A stretch of 20,112 bases of DNA from Elysia marginata. Taxonomy: Eukaryota > Mollusca > Gastropoda > Plakobranchidae. The stretch is taken from NCBI GenBank assembly GCA_019649035.1, contig BMAT01005238.1, forward strand, positions 47,983 to 68,094, in the 5' to 3' direction. Numbering within the stretch: the stretch's first letter is position 1; every line of letters begins with the position of its first letter. The notes under the pieces are model-generated. The model had not been told where the DNA came from and did no database searches. It worked only from the letters and a program-made list of their open reading frames with translations. A program made the translations under genes and the position numbers. Shown here one piece after another: positions 10,124 through 20,112 of the stretch.

Positions 10124-11600
10124 TCCTATTCAGACACACACCGCTCTTGATACTGTTGCCATTATACGCATGATCTGTTTTTCTTTGTCCCTTCTCTCTA
10201 TCTCCAGTCTCAGGTCTATGCATGCTTACCTGAAGACCGCGACGCGAAAATTAGAAGGGAACTTGGTTGAATCGAGGCTTCTTTGCCCGACTGACCAATA
10301 AGCAATATTATTGCTGCCATTACCTTTTTCATTTCTTTGCAGTCGAAAGTAACGTTTTCTCTATTTACTGCGTAAATCGACTTACAGCGTTCATTTTTTT
10401 CGTCTATGTCAACTGCATAAATTTATCAATACAACTTTCTAAACCTAATTTAGTGAATATCCTCGGAGGCTTAGGGGACGCCTTGCCACCCACATCCAAA
10501 TTTTTAGGTATTGTCAATGTTCGTTTCGCTTTCTGTACTTGCTCACCCCCTTCCTTGGCTGAGGTTGAAACGTGCGTTCCATTTTAGTCCTAATTTTCCC
10601 AACAATATTCATTCTCTCTCTCATTCTCACTTTGGTTTCAAACTGCTGTTTCATTTCTTTTGATTAACGAGCGTTCAACTTAAAGTTGTCACCTAAACAC
10701 AATCATCTCTAGCTTGCTCTTTTTCAAGTTTCACAAACCTTTTTTTTTTTGCTATTAATATTATGTCTATACTTTCTGATTTATATCTCTTTTTTCCTTC
10801 GCTTTGTCTGCGAATTCTCTTTTCCTCTTTCTCTCTCTTCAATTAGAAAAAAAACCCTTTCTCAACTTTTCTTATATATCCCTAAACATCGTTTTAGTTC
10901 AACCTTGGTGTAGACTCGCGTATTTTACTATTGATATTTCAGCAGTTTTACGTCCTCTAAGCTTGCATCAGGCGCGCTGCTTATAAGTTATACTTATAGT
11001 AGTAGTACGGAGAGGCGTACAGTATTTTGCCGAGTTTCTCCCTCTTTTTCATGGTTGAGTAAGGTTAGCGCGCGCACTGGTCAACTCCTTGTCCTAACCA
11101 ATGTCGCAACATTACAGCATGTTAGATTGGGAAAGCACGAAGTGGCGTAGAGTTTGAAGGTCAAGGGACAACCAACCAGCCAATCAGCTGCCTTCCATCC
11201 TCTGCTTTATGTGGATTAGGCTGACCAGTTGATAGTTTCTCTTTAGAATTCTGGCCTTGAACACACATTGTTATCAGCTGTCTTACCTCTACCAGCTTGC
11301 CTCTACTTACCGTGGACAATACAAATAACTTTTCGATTGTGAGGGAGAATATTTTCTTCATCTTTGTGACTTCCAGCTCACCCAGCCGTATACTATAAGT
11401 ATACCTGTCAGCGTCCGTCTGGCAGTTATACTCAACCGGTGTCCATGGATATCTGAGTTAAAGCGTATCAATAGATGGATGATTTTTCTGATTTGGCGTT
11501 GCTGACCGACCGCAAGTTTTCTCGAGTCTATTTCCACTAGAGTCTGAAGTTGTACAACTTGTAGATTCTTGACTTTTTGGATTCGGGACTAAGGACAAAC

Positions 11601-14545
11601 CCCCACGCCATGTATTCTCCGTGGGGTGCTGGTAGGATTTTTAAAAATTAAGATTTCATGGCTGATTTTTCCTGATTTGTCTAAATTTACTGGTAAATTT
11701 CGGATCTATTGTCCCACATGTAGGCCTACACGATAGAGCAATTCTGTTCCTCATTGTGTCGAAATCTAGATTTAACCTATGTAGATAAGCTATTGACGCT
11801 AACTTACCATCTTTCCGCTTTCAATTTCATTATCCATGTATAATTGTGTTACGGTTTTGGCGAAGCCTGTGGGAGCAAAAACGCGATTTTTTTGTAGTCG
11901 TCACAAATTCTAGATCTATATCTGTTTTATCTTAGCGTACTTTTTATTATTGATTCTTCATTATTAGGGCACCTTTACACCCTACTCACAGTCAGACCTA
12001 GATCTAGATATGAAATAATTTGTTCTTCTGGTTAATAAATTTAGGGTTTTGCAACGCTGAAGAGGAATCTGTAAGCCTGTGTGTAAGGCAATCGTTGAAA
12101 ATGGTTAGTGATAATCATAGAGATGTTTTTCACAAGATACGTTTCTTATTGGCTGTTAATATAAGAGATGAGCTGTTATAAAGAGGAATTTTCGTTTGTA
12201 GCCGACTTACGTCCGGACTAATCAAGATTTGGATCCGTTAATTTGAAAATAACCCATATAACCTTGCCAGCGCCTCTTCTCTGAGCTCAATTGTTACTAC
12301 ACAGTGTTCGAATTTGTGTAGAGTGTCACTCCAGTCTAAAGTAAATCTAGTGAAACTTCCCCAAGGGTGTGTGATAGGCCTATGCGTGTTCTGACCGTCC
12401 AAGATAAAACGCTACAAAGTTTCCTGCTATCTAGATAATTTATAAATGAATCTGGTATTTTACTGTATTATGTATAGGCCCCTATCCAACTGAAATCTAG
12501 ATCTAAATGTTTAGTTTTTTAAAAGTCTTTTAGGCCTAACTCTTGCTTTGGCAGGTGCGGGAACCTTCGTTTTCTTCCTTCCAGTTATGATCATATATAT
12601 ATTACATGTTCAATTTAAGGCTACTACTTGAGTAGTTTGTTTTTTAAGAACTCCCCTCTACCTCCCCAGTTTGTTCGATGTTTTTTCCATACATCTTTCG
12701 TGAAGGTCTGCCATATATTTGACTCACACTCAGCCATGGCGTAGGAACTTCAGACCGTGGCAAATCGATAGACACAGTCACCGCCCGATCCAATAGCGCA
12801 GGTACCACTGTACATTTTTCAGTGATTCAGAAACCGTGGCACTGGCAGTGTGTTTAGATTAGTCATTTTTTGATCAGGTCAAGATCCCTGTAAACTGAAC
12901 GCAAGGCTGTGCCATTACATTTCTTCCCAGGGATTTAACTTGCTGAAATCATGCCTAAGCGTACAACCGAAAATTGTTTCATGAAGTACTAGTGTTTCAA
13001 TCTTCTGATCTATTAATCAAGAAAGTTTTTAATACCTCTTTACTCTTCTATGGTAGAAAACCAGGGGGGTCATTTTCATTCTACTTTTTTAAAAATTATG
13101 GACTTGACAGTTTAATGTTTTTCTATAATTTCCTAACTTGGGTACATAGCCTGCCTCTTACACTTGCGATCTTGTCTAAGGTCACACCTACGCTCTCTTC
13201 TGTCTATAAGGAATTTTCTCTTCCTATGCTGTTTAGCAGCTATTGAAATGAAGAGCTCGCGATATACATACATGTGCGCTGTGCTTATCAGAATACTCTA
13301 TTATTTTTTTTTGACCCAATAGAAATGTGCAACAAGCATTTTCATGCACGTCGGTTCTTATCGCGTGATTTACGCGTTGTAAACTTGTTTGAGATCAGGC
13401 GGTGTCAGTGTCCTCTTCCCTTAGTTTGACATCACCATACTCAGATACTGTACTAAGACATGGTTTAACTTTAATCGATCTGTAGAACTGTGAAATCATG
13501 GAATGAACCTTTTACGTCATTCATCATTTTTATTTTCCAAAGGTTGACACTATTTTGGATAGGCATATCTGAAAACTGTCGCTCGAATTGCGTAATGGGC
13601 TGGAACGCTTGCGATTTTTCAATTAAAATTAAGTCATATTTTCAGTCTTTCTGAATGTTCATAAATAAGAAAAAGTTTAAATGACGCGAGAATGCCCTGA
13701 CACCATTGCTCAGCAATTATTACCTCTGAGTATGATTGTGCATCGCGGATGTGCCCAATTGCAACGTAACCGCTTCTATCATTAAAAAAAATATATAAAC
13801 CAAATAAAAGTAGGCTGCTCCTGCTTTGTGCTGCCCATTCTGAGGATCAAGAATTAAATGCTTTTTCTCTCAGTGATATTTTCGACTTTCCTTCTCCTTG
13901 CCGGTTTTTTTTTAGATGTCGTTTCAACCCAGACAACTATTATATCAGTGGTCGCATTCTCATTCAGTTTTTTACTTGGGTAAATGAAGCGATATTCAAG
14001 CTATGTTCCTATACACAAAGTTTTGCATTTTTAGATGGCATTCGAGAACAAATCATGATACGTTGCAATCTAATTGGTCATTCCACTGAGCTTGTTGTTG
14101 TTTACACTCGCAAGTGCCTGATTATTATCTCAAAGAATTATCAGCTGGTCATCGCCTAGTGATTGATTCGTATACCTTGTACCCGAACTATTTAAAAGCT
14201 GTGACGCGATACATAGGAAAGAAGAATTTCTGTAATTACATGTATCGTAAGTGCAGAAAATGTTTCAGTCCCGTGCGTTTTTTAGGGTGACCTAAAAAAC
14301 TTGACGGAACTTCCTATCAGCCGGTAGGCAAAAGTGGATCTTAATTCTTGTACACGTTTTTATTTACTTGCTTTTATTTTAATTTCATCGCACATAAAGT
14401 GTCCAGTTTAATTGAACAATATGAGATTAAACCGTTTGCTAATGTCTTGCAGCTTTTTAAATGCAGAACTTACGCGATTGAGATTTACTTTTAGCAAATC
14501 ATATTACACGTATTAGGTTTCACGTTGTTTATTTACTATCTTCAG
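11601..14545. other. AT-rich sequence, probably intron upstream of the first recognised exon
   Basis: No coding-like, splice-flanked segment was found. The open frame 12974-13246 is Phe/Ser/Leu-rich, T-rich and looks random. Because the exon at 14546 begins with a splice acceptor, at least its immediate upstream sequence must be intronic. Where that intron starts is unknown. Confidence 0.55.
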
Positions 14546-14872
14546 GCTCACACCTGCTGGACGACAATAGGGGACCCGGCCGTCGCAACCACAGCTACCT
14601 ACCCAACAGACGCCGTCCCCCATTCAGCCACTTTCACACACAACAGCAGCCACAGCAACAGCACAATTATTCGACTAACGACCCAGGAAGCTCGCCGTCC
14701 GTAGCCATCGGCCCTGCTCTATTGGACCAGGAGAGGCAACAGTCTATGGCCATGGTCCGGCACAGTCCAGCCGCGCAAGTCCCAGGCAGGTCAGCCTGGA
14801 ATACGGCTCCCACGTCGTCCACGCCGCCCGAGGCTGCTGAAGACAGCACCATCACACACACGTCAACAGGCA
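14546..14872 (+). CDS. internal coding exon of an unidentified gene (His/Arg/Pro/Gln-rich segment)
   Basis: The exon is preceded by a pyrimidine-rich acceptor ending in TTCAG and is followed by a consensus donor GTAAGTGC. It is open in one frame for 327 bp, starts at codon position 2 and ends after codon position 1, so it is a symmetric phase 1-1 exon. It is clearly richer in G+C than the flanking sequence. The encoded segment opens with SHLLDDNRGPGRRNH, has a basic RRR followed by PP near residues 21-25, an interrupted glutamine run (QQQPQQQ, residues 32-38), and then a Ser/Pro/Thr-rich remainder. No catalytic motif, membrane segment or folded domain is visible, so it is probably an intrinsically disordered stretch of a larger protein. 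The basic patch could be a nuclear localisation signal, but that is only a guess. The family was not recognised. An upstream coding exon ending in phase 1 is required and was not located. Confidence 0.78.
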
Positions 14873-17327
14873 GTAAGTGCAAGGCATTGTTAAATAAATT
14901 CTTTCCTCATGTTTAATGTAAAAACAAAGGCTATACGCACTAAAACAAGAGGATGACCCATTCTTTGAAAGTTTACAGCTTGTATATTTGTAACACTTTG
15001 TTTTTTCCGTTCATTCGATCCTAGTTGTAAACTCTAAAATTACGTTCTATTGCAAAATTGTTAATCTTTTCAGCCACAGCAGACAGCAGTTATCTCAGAT
15101 TATTTGTCATGCCATCTGACCTTTGAAATGTTAGCTATTCTTTTCCAAACAATGCTAGTAAGCTGTGTACATGTATTAAATTTAAGTTCAAGCTTCAGAG
15201 TGCTGAGTAGGTAGCATCTAGTTCTACTCAAAGTCTGCAGGCCTGTCTGAAATTTCGACTTGTGCTTGCAGGCTAACCAAACCTGGCTTGCTTGCACCCA
15301 TGTGTATATATACAGGATAAGATTTCGATAGAACTAGCTTCCAGGAAGGGCCCCTATCCTAACTTGTTGAAATGATATTAACTTCAACTATTCCATAAAC
15401 ATCTCGTCAATGGTGTTTGTAGATTTGCTCCCCGTGGTTTTTGGTGCTGTTTCTTCTTTTTGTGTTAATGTCATCCCTTTTTATATTTGGTATTATGAAC
15501 TGTCATGCTTGATGTCTCTCGACGAAACATTGGATGCGATTATAGCCAGCGCTTGTGCAATAAGCTTGTGGCCTTTTCCAAACTTTGTATTACTTGGTAT
15601 TACAAAGTCGATCGTTACGCCGGCATTTGGTTTCAGCCTGTTTTAGTGTTCACTTCATTACTCGTAGCATACTTCGTCCGATAACTCTGTATAAGTTGCT
15701 TTTGTTAATAGCTTAGAAGGTATTGCTGCAATGTTTTGTGTATTGTCAGTTTAATGCTAATTCTATTATCCAGCTGCCCGTGCAAAATAACTATCTGGTC
15801 TCTCCAACGCTCTACTCCCAAGAGACAATTGTGAAATTAGCGATATCAAGCTTCTCAATGACCACTCTCCGTTTTTTCCCCATAATGTGTTAAGTTCGCG
15901 GCGAAGTGCCAGCTCATAATTTTATGGCTATAATAATATATTTTTCAAATATTCTTTTTAGTCTTCTGAATCGTTACATGTAACAGTAATTGTCAATTTA
16001 TGCTAGTTATTGTCGCTTTGGTAGTCGTCAAGTATTTTGATAGCTTCTAATTATTGCACACAGTTGCTCATCTGTGAAGACGTCTTGTGATCGCTGTGAT
16101 CCAGACAAGAGTTCAATATTTGTTTTGTCTATCATCTTACAGTAATTGCCCTTCAACTCTGTAATTAAACTGCGCTTATTAAAATGCGGGCATGGTTCTC
16201 TTTTTGTTTGTTTTTTTTCCTTTAGACAAGAGGCGTAGCCTGTAACGTTTGCAAGAAGCGACGCTCACACCAAGCAAATCCCAGAGTCCTTACACACTTA
16301 CAGCGCGCAATGATTTTTTTTCGCTCGCCCTGCACCGATGTTCTCCTTCAGTTTCTGTGTGCGACATCTTCTCTTGCTGTTTTATTTTGTGTTATTATAG
16401 TTGTTGTTGCTGTCTCTGAAGATGCAGCTGTTGTCGGTGATACACCATTTATCTCATGCACCAGCTTTTTCAAATTATTTCCTTATAGGCTTTGTATTTC
16501 CCCGCACATCACCCTTTTATATTAGCCTTTTGTCGATGTCCCAAGCTATTTTCGAAGATTTCACCAACAAAATTGTATAAATTCTGTTTCATTTTGAAGC
16601 TTATTTTTATAATAAGACCATTTTCACTTTCACTTGTATTTCGCTTGTCGGGTTTTTGTCAGTATTGCAGCGAGGAAGGAAAATATGGTGTAAAAAACTA
16701 AAGATACTCTACACAATAACGCATTTGTCAAAATGTAGATCTATAATTGAAAAAAAAGTACTCTCTGTGAATATAGTAAACGAACATTTTTTAGTCATTA
16801 GTCTTTCAGAACAGTTTCTGATTTATTGACCTGCTTGCGATATACCTGTAGAAGACAATAAGCAAGTTCGGTAAAACTCTACGTGCGGAGCCAGCTGGAA
16901 TAATAGTAGGCCAAGGCTTGATCACTGTGCCCGTGCGTGTTGACGCCGATTGTGTTCGTTTTGGTTCGAGCATATGTGTGTGTATAGTGCGCGCATGATA
17001 TGTGTGCTCGCACAAGCCGGCAGATAGTTCAGCCCGTCTGTTCACCTTTTCTTATGCTGTTTGGTTTGAAACTATCAGGAGATACGAGAGTAATGTAAAT
17101 CTTGGTATAATGTTTGGAAGCTATGACAACACATTGATTCCTCTGCGTGAGGGCAAGATTCGTATATTTTTTCCCCTCGGTAATGGAGAAACTTTCTTTG
17201 ACGATCGAACACAAAGAACTTTTAGCCAACGGGCGACCTAGTGGAAACTAAACTAGGAAACTGGGTCAGTGGGTGGAATAGCTGAATTAGGTCATTCGTT
17301 GGATCTGAGTCATAACTGTCGGCTGGG

Positions 17328-17389
<62 letters not shown>

Positions 17390-18883
17390 CCGACCGACCT
17401 TGACACAGACAATCCAAATAGTCACGTCGGTACTTAGATCTAGTTGGTTTTTTTTTTTTGGAACAGTTTCATTCCTACAGTCAATCTGGGTCAAGACTGT
17501 CTTGTATTTGTGCCAGGGATGAGTTGAATCTTCGTTGCCTTTATTTTAAAGCCAGTGATGTAGCTATTATTAAATCCTCCAATCCCAGTAAAGGGTATCT
17601 TTTTGTCTTTGATGGTGGCTTTGGAATATTTGTTTCCTTGTGTTTATGTGTCCTTGTATGTGTTGGCAACACTCGCTCTGCGTTTATCCGAGTGTTTGGC
17701 AGTATGTTCAAGGATATTTTTCAAAGTTCATCAACTTGTTCTTCTTTTGGTGGGTAGCATCTCCTTCAAAGGATGATTTTTTCCCCTTTTTAAAGGATGC
17801 CTTCTTTAGTGCTTTTTTTTTCATTGTTGAAAATTTAAAGACTAATCACTTATTTTAAAAATCAATTATTTTTTTAACTGCTGCTATTTTCAAAGTAAAA
17901 AGATAATTGGCATTAGGACCAAAACACTTTGATGACCTCACCTTTATACTAATTATAGTACTGAAGAATATGCCTTGTTGCGATAAAAGTACACAATTAA
18001 CTAACTCATACTATAGTTCAGCAGTATGTCTATTTTTTAGCAGTCGCTTAAGTATTTTTATGACATATGGACAAAGTCACAAACTGTTTTTTTTTTAACT
18101 TAATTGTGTTGTCATGTAAAGCTGTTCCACTCTTAACCTGCACTTTGGTGTATGGTGTGATATAGACATATTGATATATTACATCTTCGTAGGGAAGTAC
18201 AACTTCAGTGTACATGTGTTGAACGCACGGTCATTTCTTTGTTCAGAAGGCAGTTTGAAAGCATTCACCATTTTTTTCATCCACTTGAATCAGTTTTACG
18301 CGTATAGTGGCTCATGTAATAGCAATTAGTAATTACTGATTACTTTTTGTGTTGTGCATCGGCTGTTTGAGTCCAACAATGTCAACTTTTTACTGCACTG
18401 AAAAAACAGCATGCAGAAACATTTTTTGTCCTATGCAGATACTGCAGGGCTTAAATTAGTTTGATGTACACTATGTTGTCTGGTAGACTCATCGTAATGA
18501 AAAAGCTATCATCCACTACAAAAGTTTATTGCACCCTCTCACTGTACAGCACATTACCGTAAAATTCAGATGGAAATTTGCCAATTTTTCATGGCAAAGA
18601 TGTAGTTTTTGATGGTCACATCATGATTCTTTTATTAATTTACTGTGTTTACTTTGATGACAAGATTGAAGATGTATGGCTGTTACTTTGTTTCTCAATT
18701 CTGTTTGTGTATGTTAGGTTCATTTGACTCTAGTGTCATGATCTTGACATGTTTTTTATCATTTATGACACTGTAGAAAATAAAATTTTCACTTAAACTT
18801 AAGATAAGTTCATAAAGTTTATCTTATTATTACTGTGCCAATAATGTGTCTGTTTGTTTTGTCCATCCCTCCATCTTTATCAG
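14873..18883 (+). other. intron between the two coding exons
   Basis: This 4011-bp stretch begins GTAAGT and ends in a pyrimidine tract followed by CAG. The exons on either side join in frame, with the split codon A|AT (Asn). It is AT-rich and T-rich and its open frames are short. Those open frames at 15410-15646, 16310-16525 and 17458-17757 are hydrophobic, T-rich and have no plausible coding character. It holds a (GA)27 microsatellite at 17332-17385. No other exon, RNA gene or mobile element could be supported inside it, though a small alternative exon cannot be excluded. Confidence 0.7.
17332..17385. repeat. (GA)27 microsatellite
   Basis: There are 27 uninterrupted GA units inside the 4-kb intron, preceded by GGGGAGG. 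The serine/leucine minus-strand frame here is an artefact. Confidence 0.97.
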
Positions 18884-19275
18884 ATATGCACGGTGCAATC
18901 GGAGAACACAGGCGATCAAGCCGCTCCAGCTCCGTGTCATCAGGTGGGTCAGCCAACAGTGCAGAGGGAGCAGCCACGACTTCTGAAGCTAGCAACAGCC
19001 TGAGACAGGCTCAGTCTGGCTTGAGCAGACTGTCTCTGGTAGCTGCATCCTCGTCAACATCTGCTGCACCATCTTCCCTGGCCAGCTCTGCCACCAACCC
19101 ACCCAAGGGAGCAGGAGGAGGCAGCACACAAGATGCAGCCGCCACAGAGCATGTCGGAATCAATGGTGCAGCTGCCTCTGCATCCTCTGTCTCACCACCT
19201 TCCTCGGTAGCACTAGCAGTTGGACTAGGCCTACTTGGTGACCAAACATCAGAGCTTGCTGAGGGAAGGCCGCAG
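18884..19275 (+). CDS. internal coding exon of the same unidentified gene (Ser/Ala-rich disordered segment)
   Basis: A strong pyrimidine tract ending in TTTATCAG precedes the exon, and the donor CAG|GTAGGG follows it. The exon is 392 bp, starts at codon position 2 and ends in phase 0. This matches the phase of the exon at 14546-14872 and adds 130 whole codons after the split Asn codon. By my count, about 24% of the roughly 131 residues are Ser and 18% Ala, and there is no Cys, Trp, Tyr or Phe. Visible features are a basic, serine-rich start (EHRRSSRSSSVSSGGS), a leucine-containing stretch (QSGLSRLSLVAASSS), a glycine run (GAGGGS) and a small hydrophobic patch (SVALAVGLGLLG) that is too short for a confident membrane segment. 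The RRSSRSSS stretch resembles phosphorylation-prone linkers of signalling or scaffold proteins. No family was recognised. The reading frame stays open past the donor to a stop at 19357-19359, so exon extension by intron retention is a formal alternative. Confidence 0.8.
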
Positions 19276-20112
19276 GTAGGGAGTAAACATTTGACTATGG
19301 CTAAATCTGCACATGAACTCCCTGTTTTCTCCCACATGGACACACAAGCCGTGTCATAGAGACAAAGCTTGTGCCTCCACATGGGGGATACATGAGCATA
19401 AAAGGACAAAACACTTGCATCCAACCATACAAAAAAATTAACCCAAGAAACAAAAGAAATTTGATCATAGCGGTACAGTGCATCTTTCTTTGCTTTTCAA
19501 TATTTTTCTAACTTTTTTTTATATGCTGGTATTAATATTTATTCTTTTTTATCCAGGATTTCACTTCTTACAACTGGTTTCTTATCTGTAAAATGCAGTT
19601 TAGATATCAGCTTATACATTCAATTCTAACCATAGCTAATATTAATATCATCGTATGACGTGAAAAATTCAGTTTTTCCAAATTTAAGTTTTAAATTAAT
19701 TTCGCATTCAGAATCTGGAAAGAAATCAAATATATATTTCCCTATTTTTATTTCTAACAAAAATATTTTATATAGTATCCCCTGTCTGAAGGTTTCACAG
19801 ATGCCAACATTGAAGTTACATATACAGATAGTAACAAGCAGATTTAATTTTGCATTTTAAGTAAAAAAACATGTTTAATACTAGGCTTGAAATGAAAGAC
19901 TATTTTGACTATAAAAAAGTATTAAAAAATACTTTGTTTCATAGAAAAAAGGGGAATGAAGGCACAGTAGTTTGTAAATAATTAATATCTAGGGATAGTT
20001 TTTTTTGTCATTGAAACATTGAAAGTAAAATCAGCATTCTGAGTATTCTATGTCAAAATTTAGCAAAATGTATTGTTTTTATGCCTTAAATATGGTCTGC
20101 AATATTTTATGG
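19276..20112 (+). other. intron following the second exon (continues past the window)
   Basis: Sequence after the GTAGGG donor becomes strongly AT-rich, with many poly-A and poly-T runs and only short chance open frames, such as 19660-19860. No acceptor followed by coding-like sequence is seen before the window ends. The next exon, which must begin in phase 0, should therefore lie downstream. Confidence 0.6.

Larger units (their letters stand above)
7201..11600. other. mixed-composition region with CpG patches but no supportable exon
   Basis: Local GC- and CpG-richer patches occur near 7200-7450, 7980-8150, 9140-9400, 9780-10110 and 11030-11330. CCAAT boxes lie near 10084, 11097 and 11180. 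Open frames reach 106 codons (10267-10587) but have no recognisable domain, lack a good ATG context or splice borders, and look like chance. The region could hold distal regulatory elements or non-coding exons, but this cannot be shown from sequence alone. Confidence 0.45.

Noticed and set aside
10267..10587. 106-codon + strand open frame
   Set aside because: It starts at a non-ATG codon, is Phe/Leu/Cys-rich as expected for T-rich DNA, and has no splice borders or recognised motif.
17222..17494. Ser/Leu repeat minus-strand frame
   Set aside because: It is a translation of the (GA)27 microsatellite inside an intron.
14546..19275. Assignment of the two exons to a named scaffold or autophagy/ubiquitin-pathway protein
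   Set aside because: The similarities I could recall were limited to low-complexity Ser-, Gln- and Arg-rich words, which are not evidence of homology.
19011..19424. 137-codon minus-strand open frame
   Set aside because: It is the antisense shadow of the GC-rich exon at 18884-19275, whose splice signals and phase agree with the + strand.

Overview
The window looks like a piece of animal nuclear genome, most likely mollusc and perhaps a gastropod. It is AT-rich, with long non-coding stretches, simple-sequence repeats, GT-AG splice sites and widely spaced short exons. The mollusc guess rests on the many scattered AGATCT/TAGATC and AGGCCTA words, which I associate with gastropod genomes. This is an impression from composition, not a proof. 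No bacterial-type gene organisation, operon, CRISPR array, rRNA or intact tRNA gene was seen.

Only two segments look convincingly protein-coding, and both lie on the + strand: 14546-14872 and 18884-19275. Each is much more GC-rich than its surroundings, has a pyrimidine-rich acceptor and a good donor, and is open in one frame. They join in phase across a 4011-bp intron (phase 1 to phase 1), giving 239 whole codons of one partial gene. The protein part is low in complexity (His/Arg/Pro/Gln-rich, then Ser/Ala-rich), is probably disordered, and could not be assigned to a family. The first and last exons of this gene lie elsewhere.

Region by region: 1-2100 is non-coding and holds TAA and CAA/CAG microsatellites and a probable tRNA-derived SINE (about 1690-1875). 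2100-2960 is relatively CpG-rich with an inverted CCAAT box and is the best candidate for a promoter or 5' UTR exon, although no transcript can be proved. 2890-3690 is a cluster of AGATCT/TCTAGA palindromes. 3691-7200 is AT-rich spacer with a long CTT tract. 7200-11600 is a mixed-composition region with CpG patches, poly-C tracts and CCAAT boxes but no supportable exon. 11600-14545 is AT-rich, probably intronic. The two exons and their introns fill the rest, with a (GA)27 tract inside the intron.

I found no strong evidence for a new biological system. The most interesting items are the unassigned disordered-protein gene, the palindrome cluster, the SINE and two inverted pairs of possible regulatory motifs.
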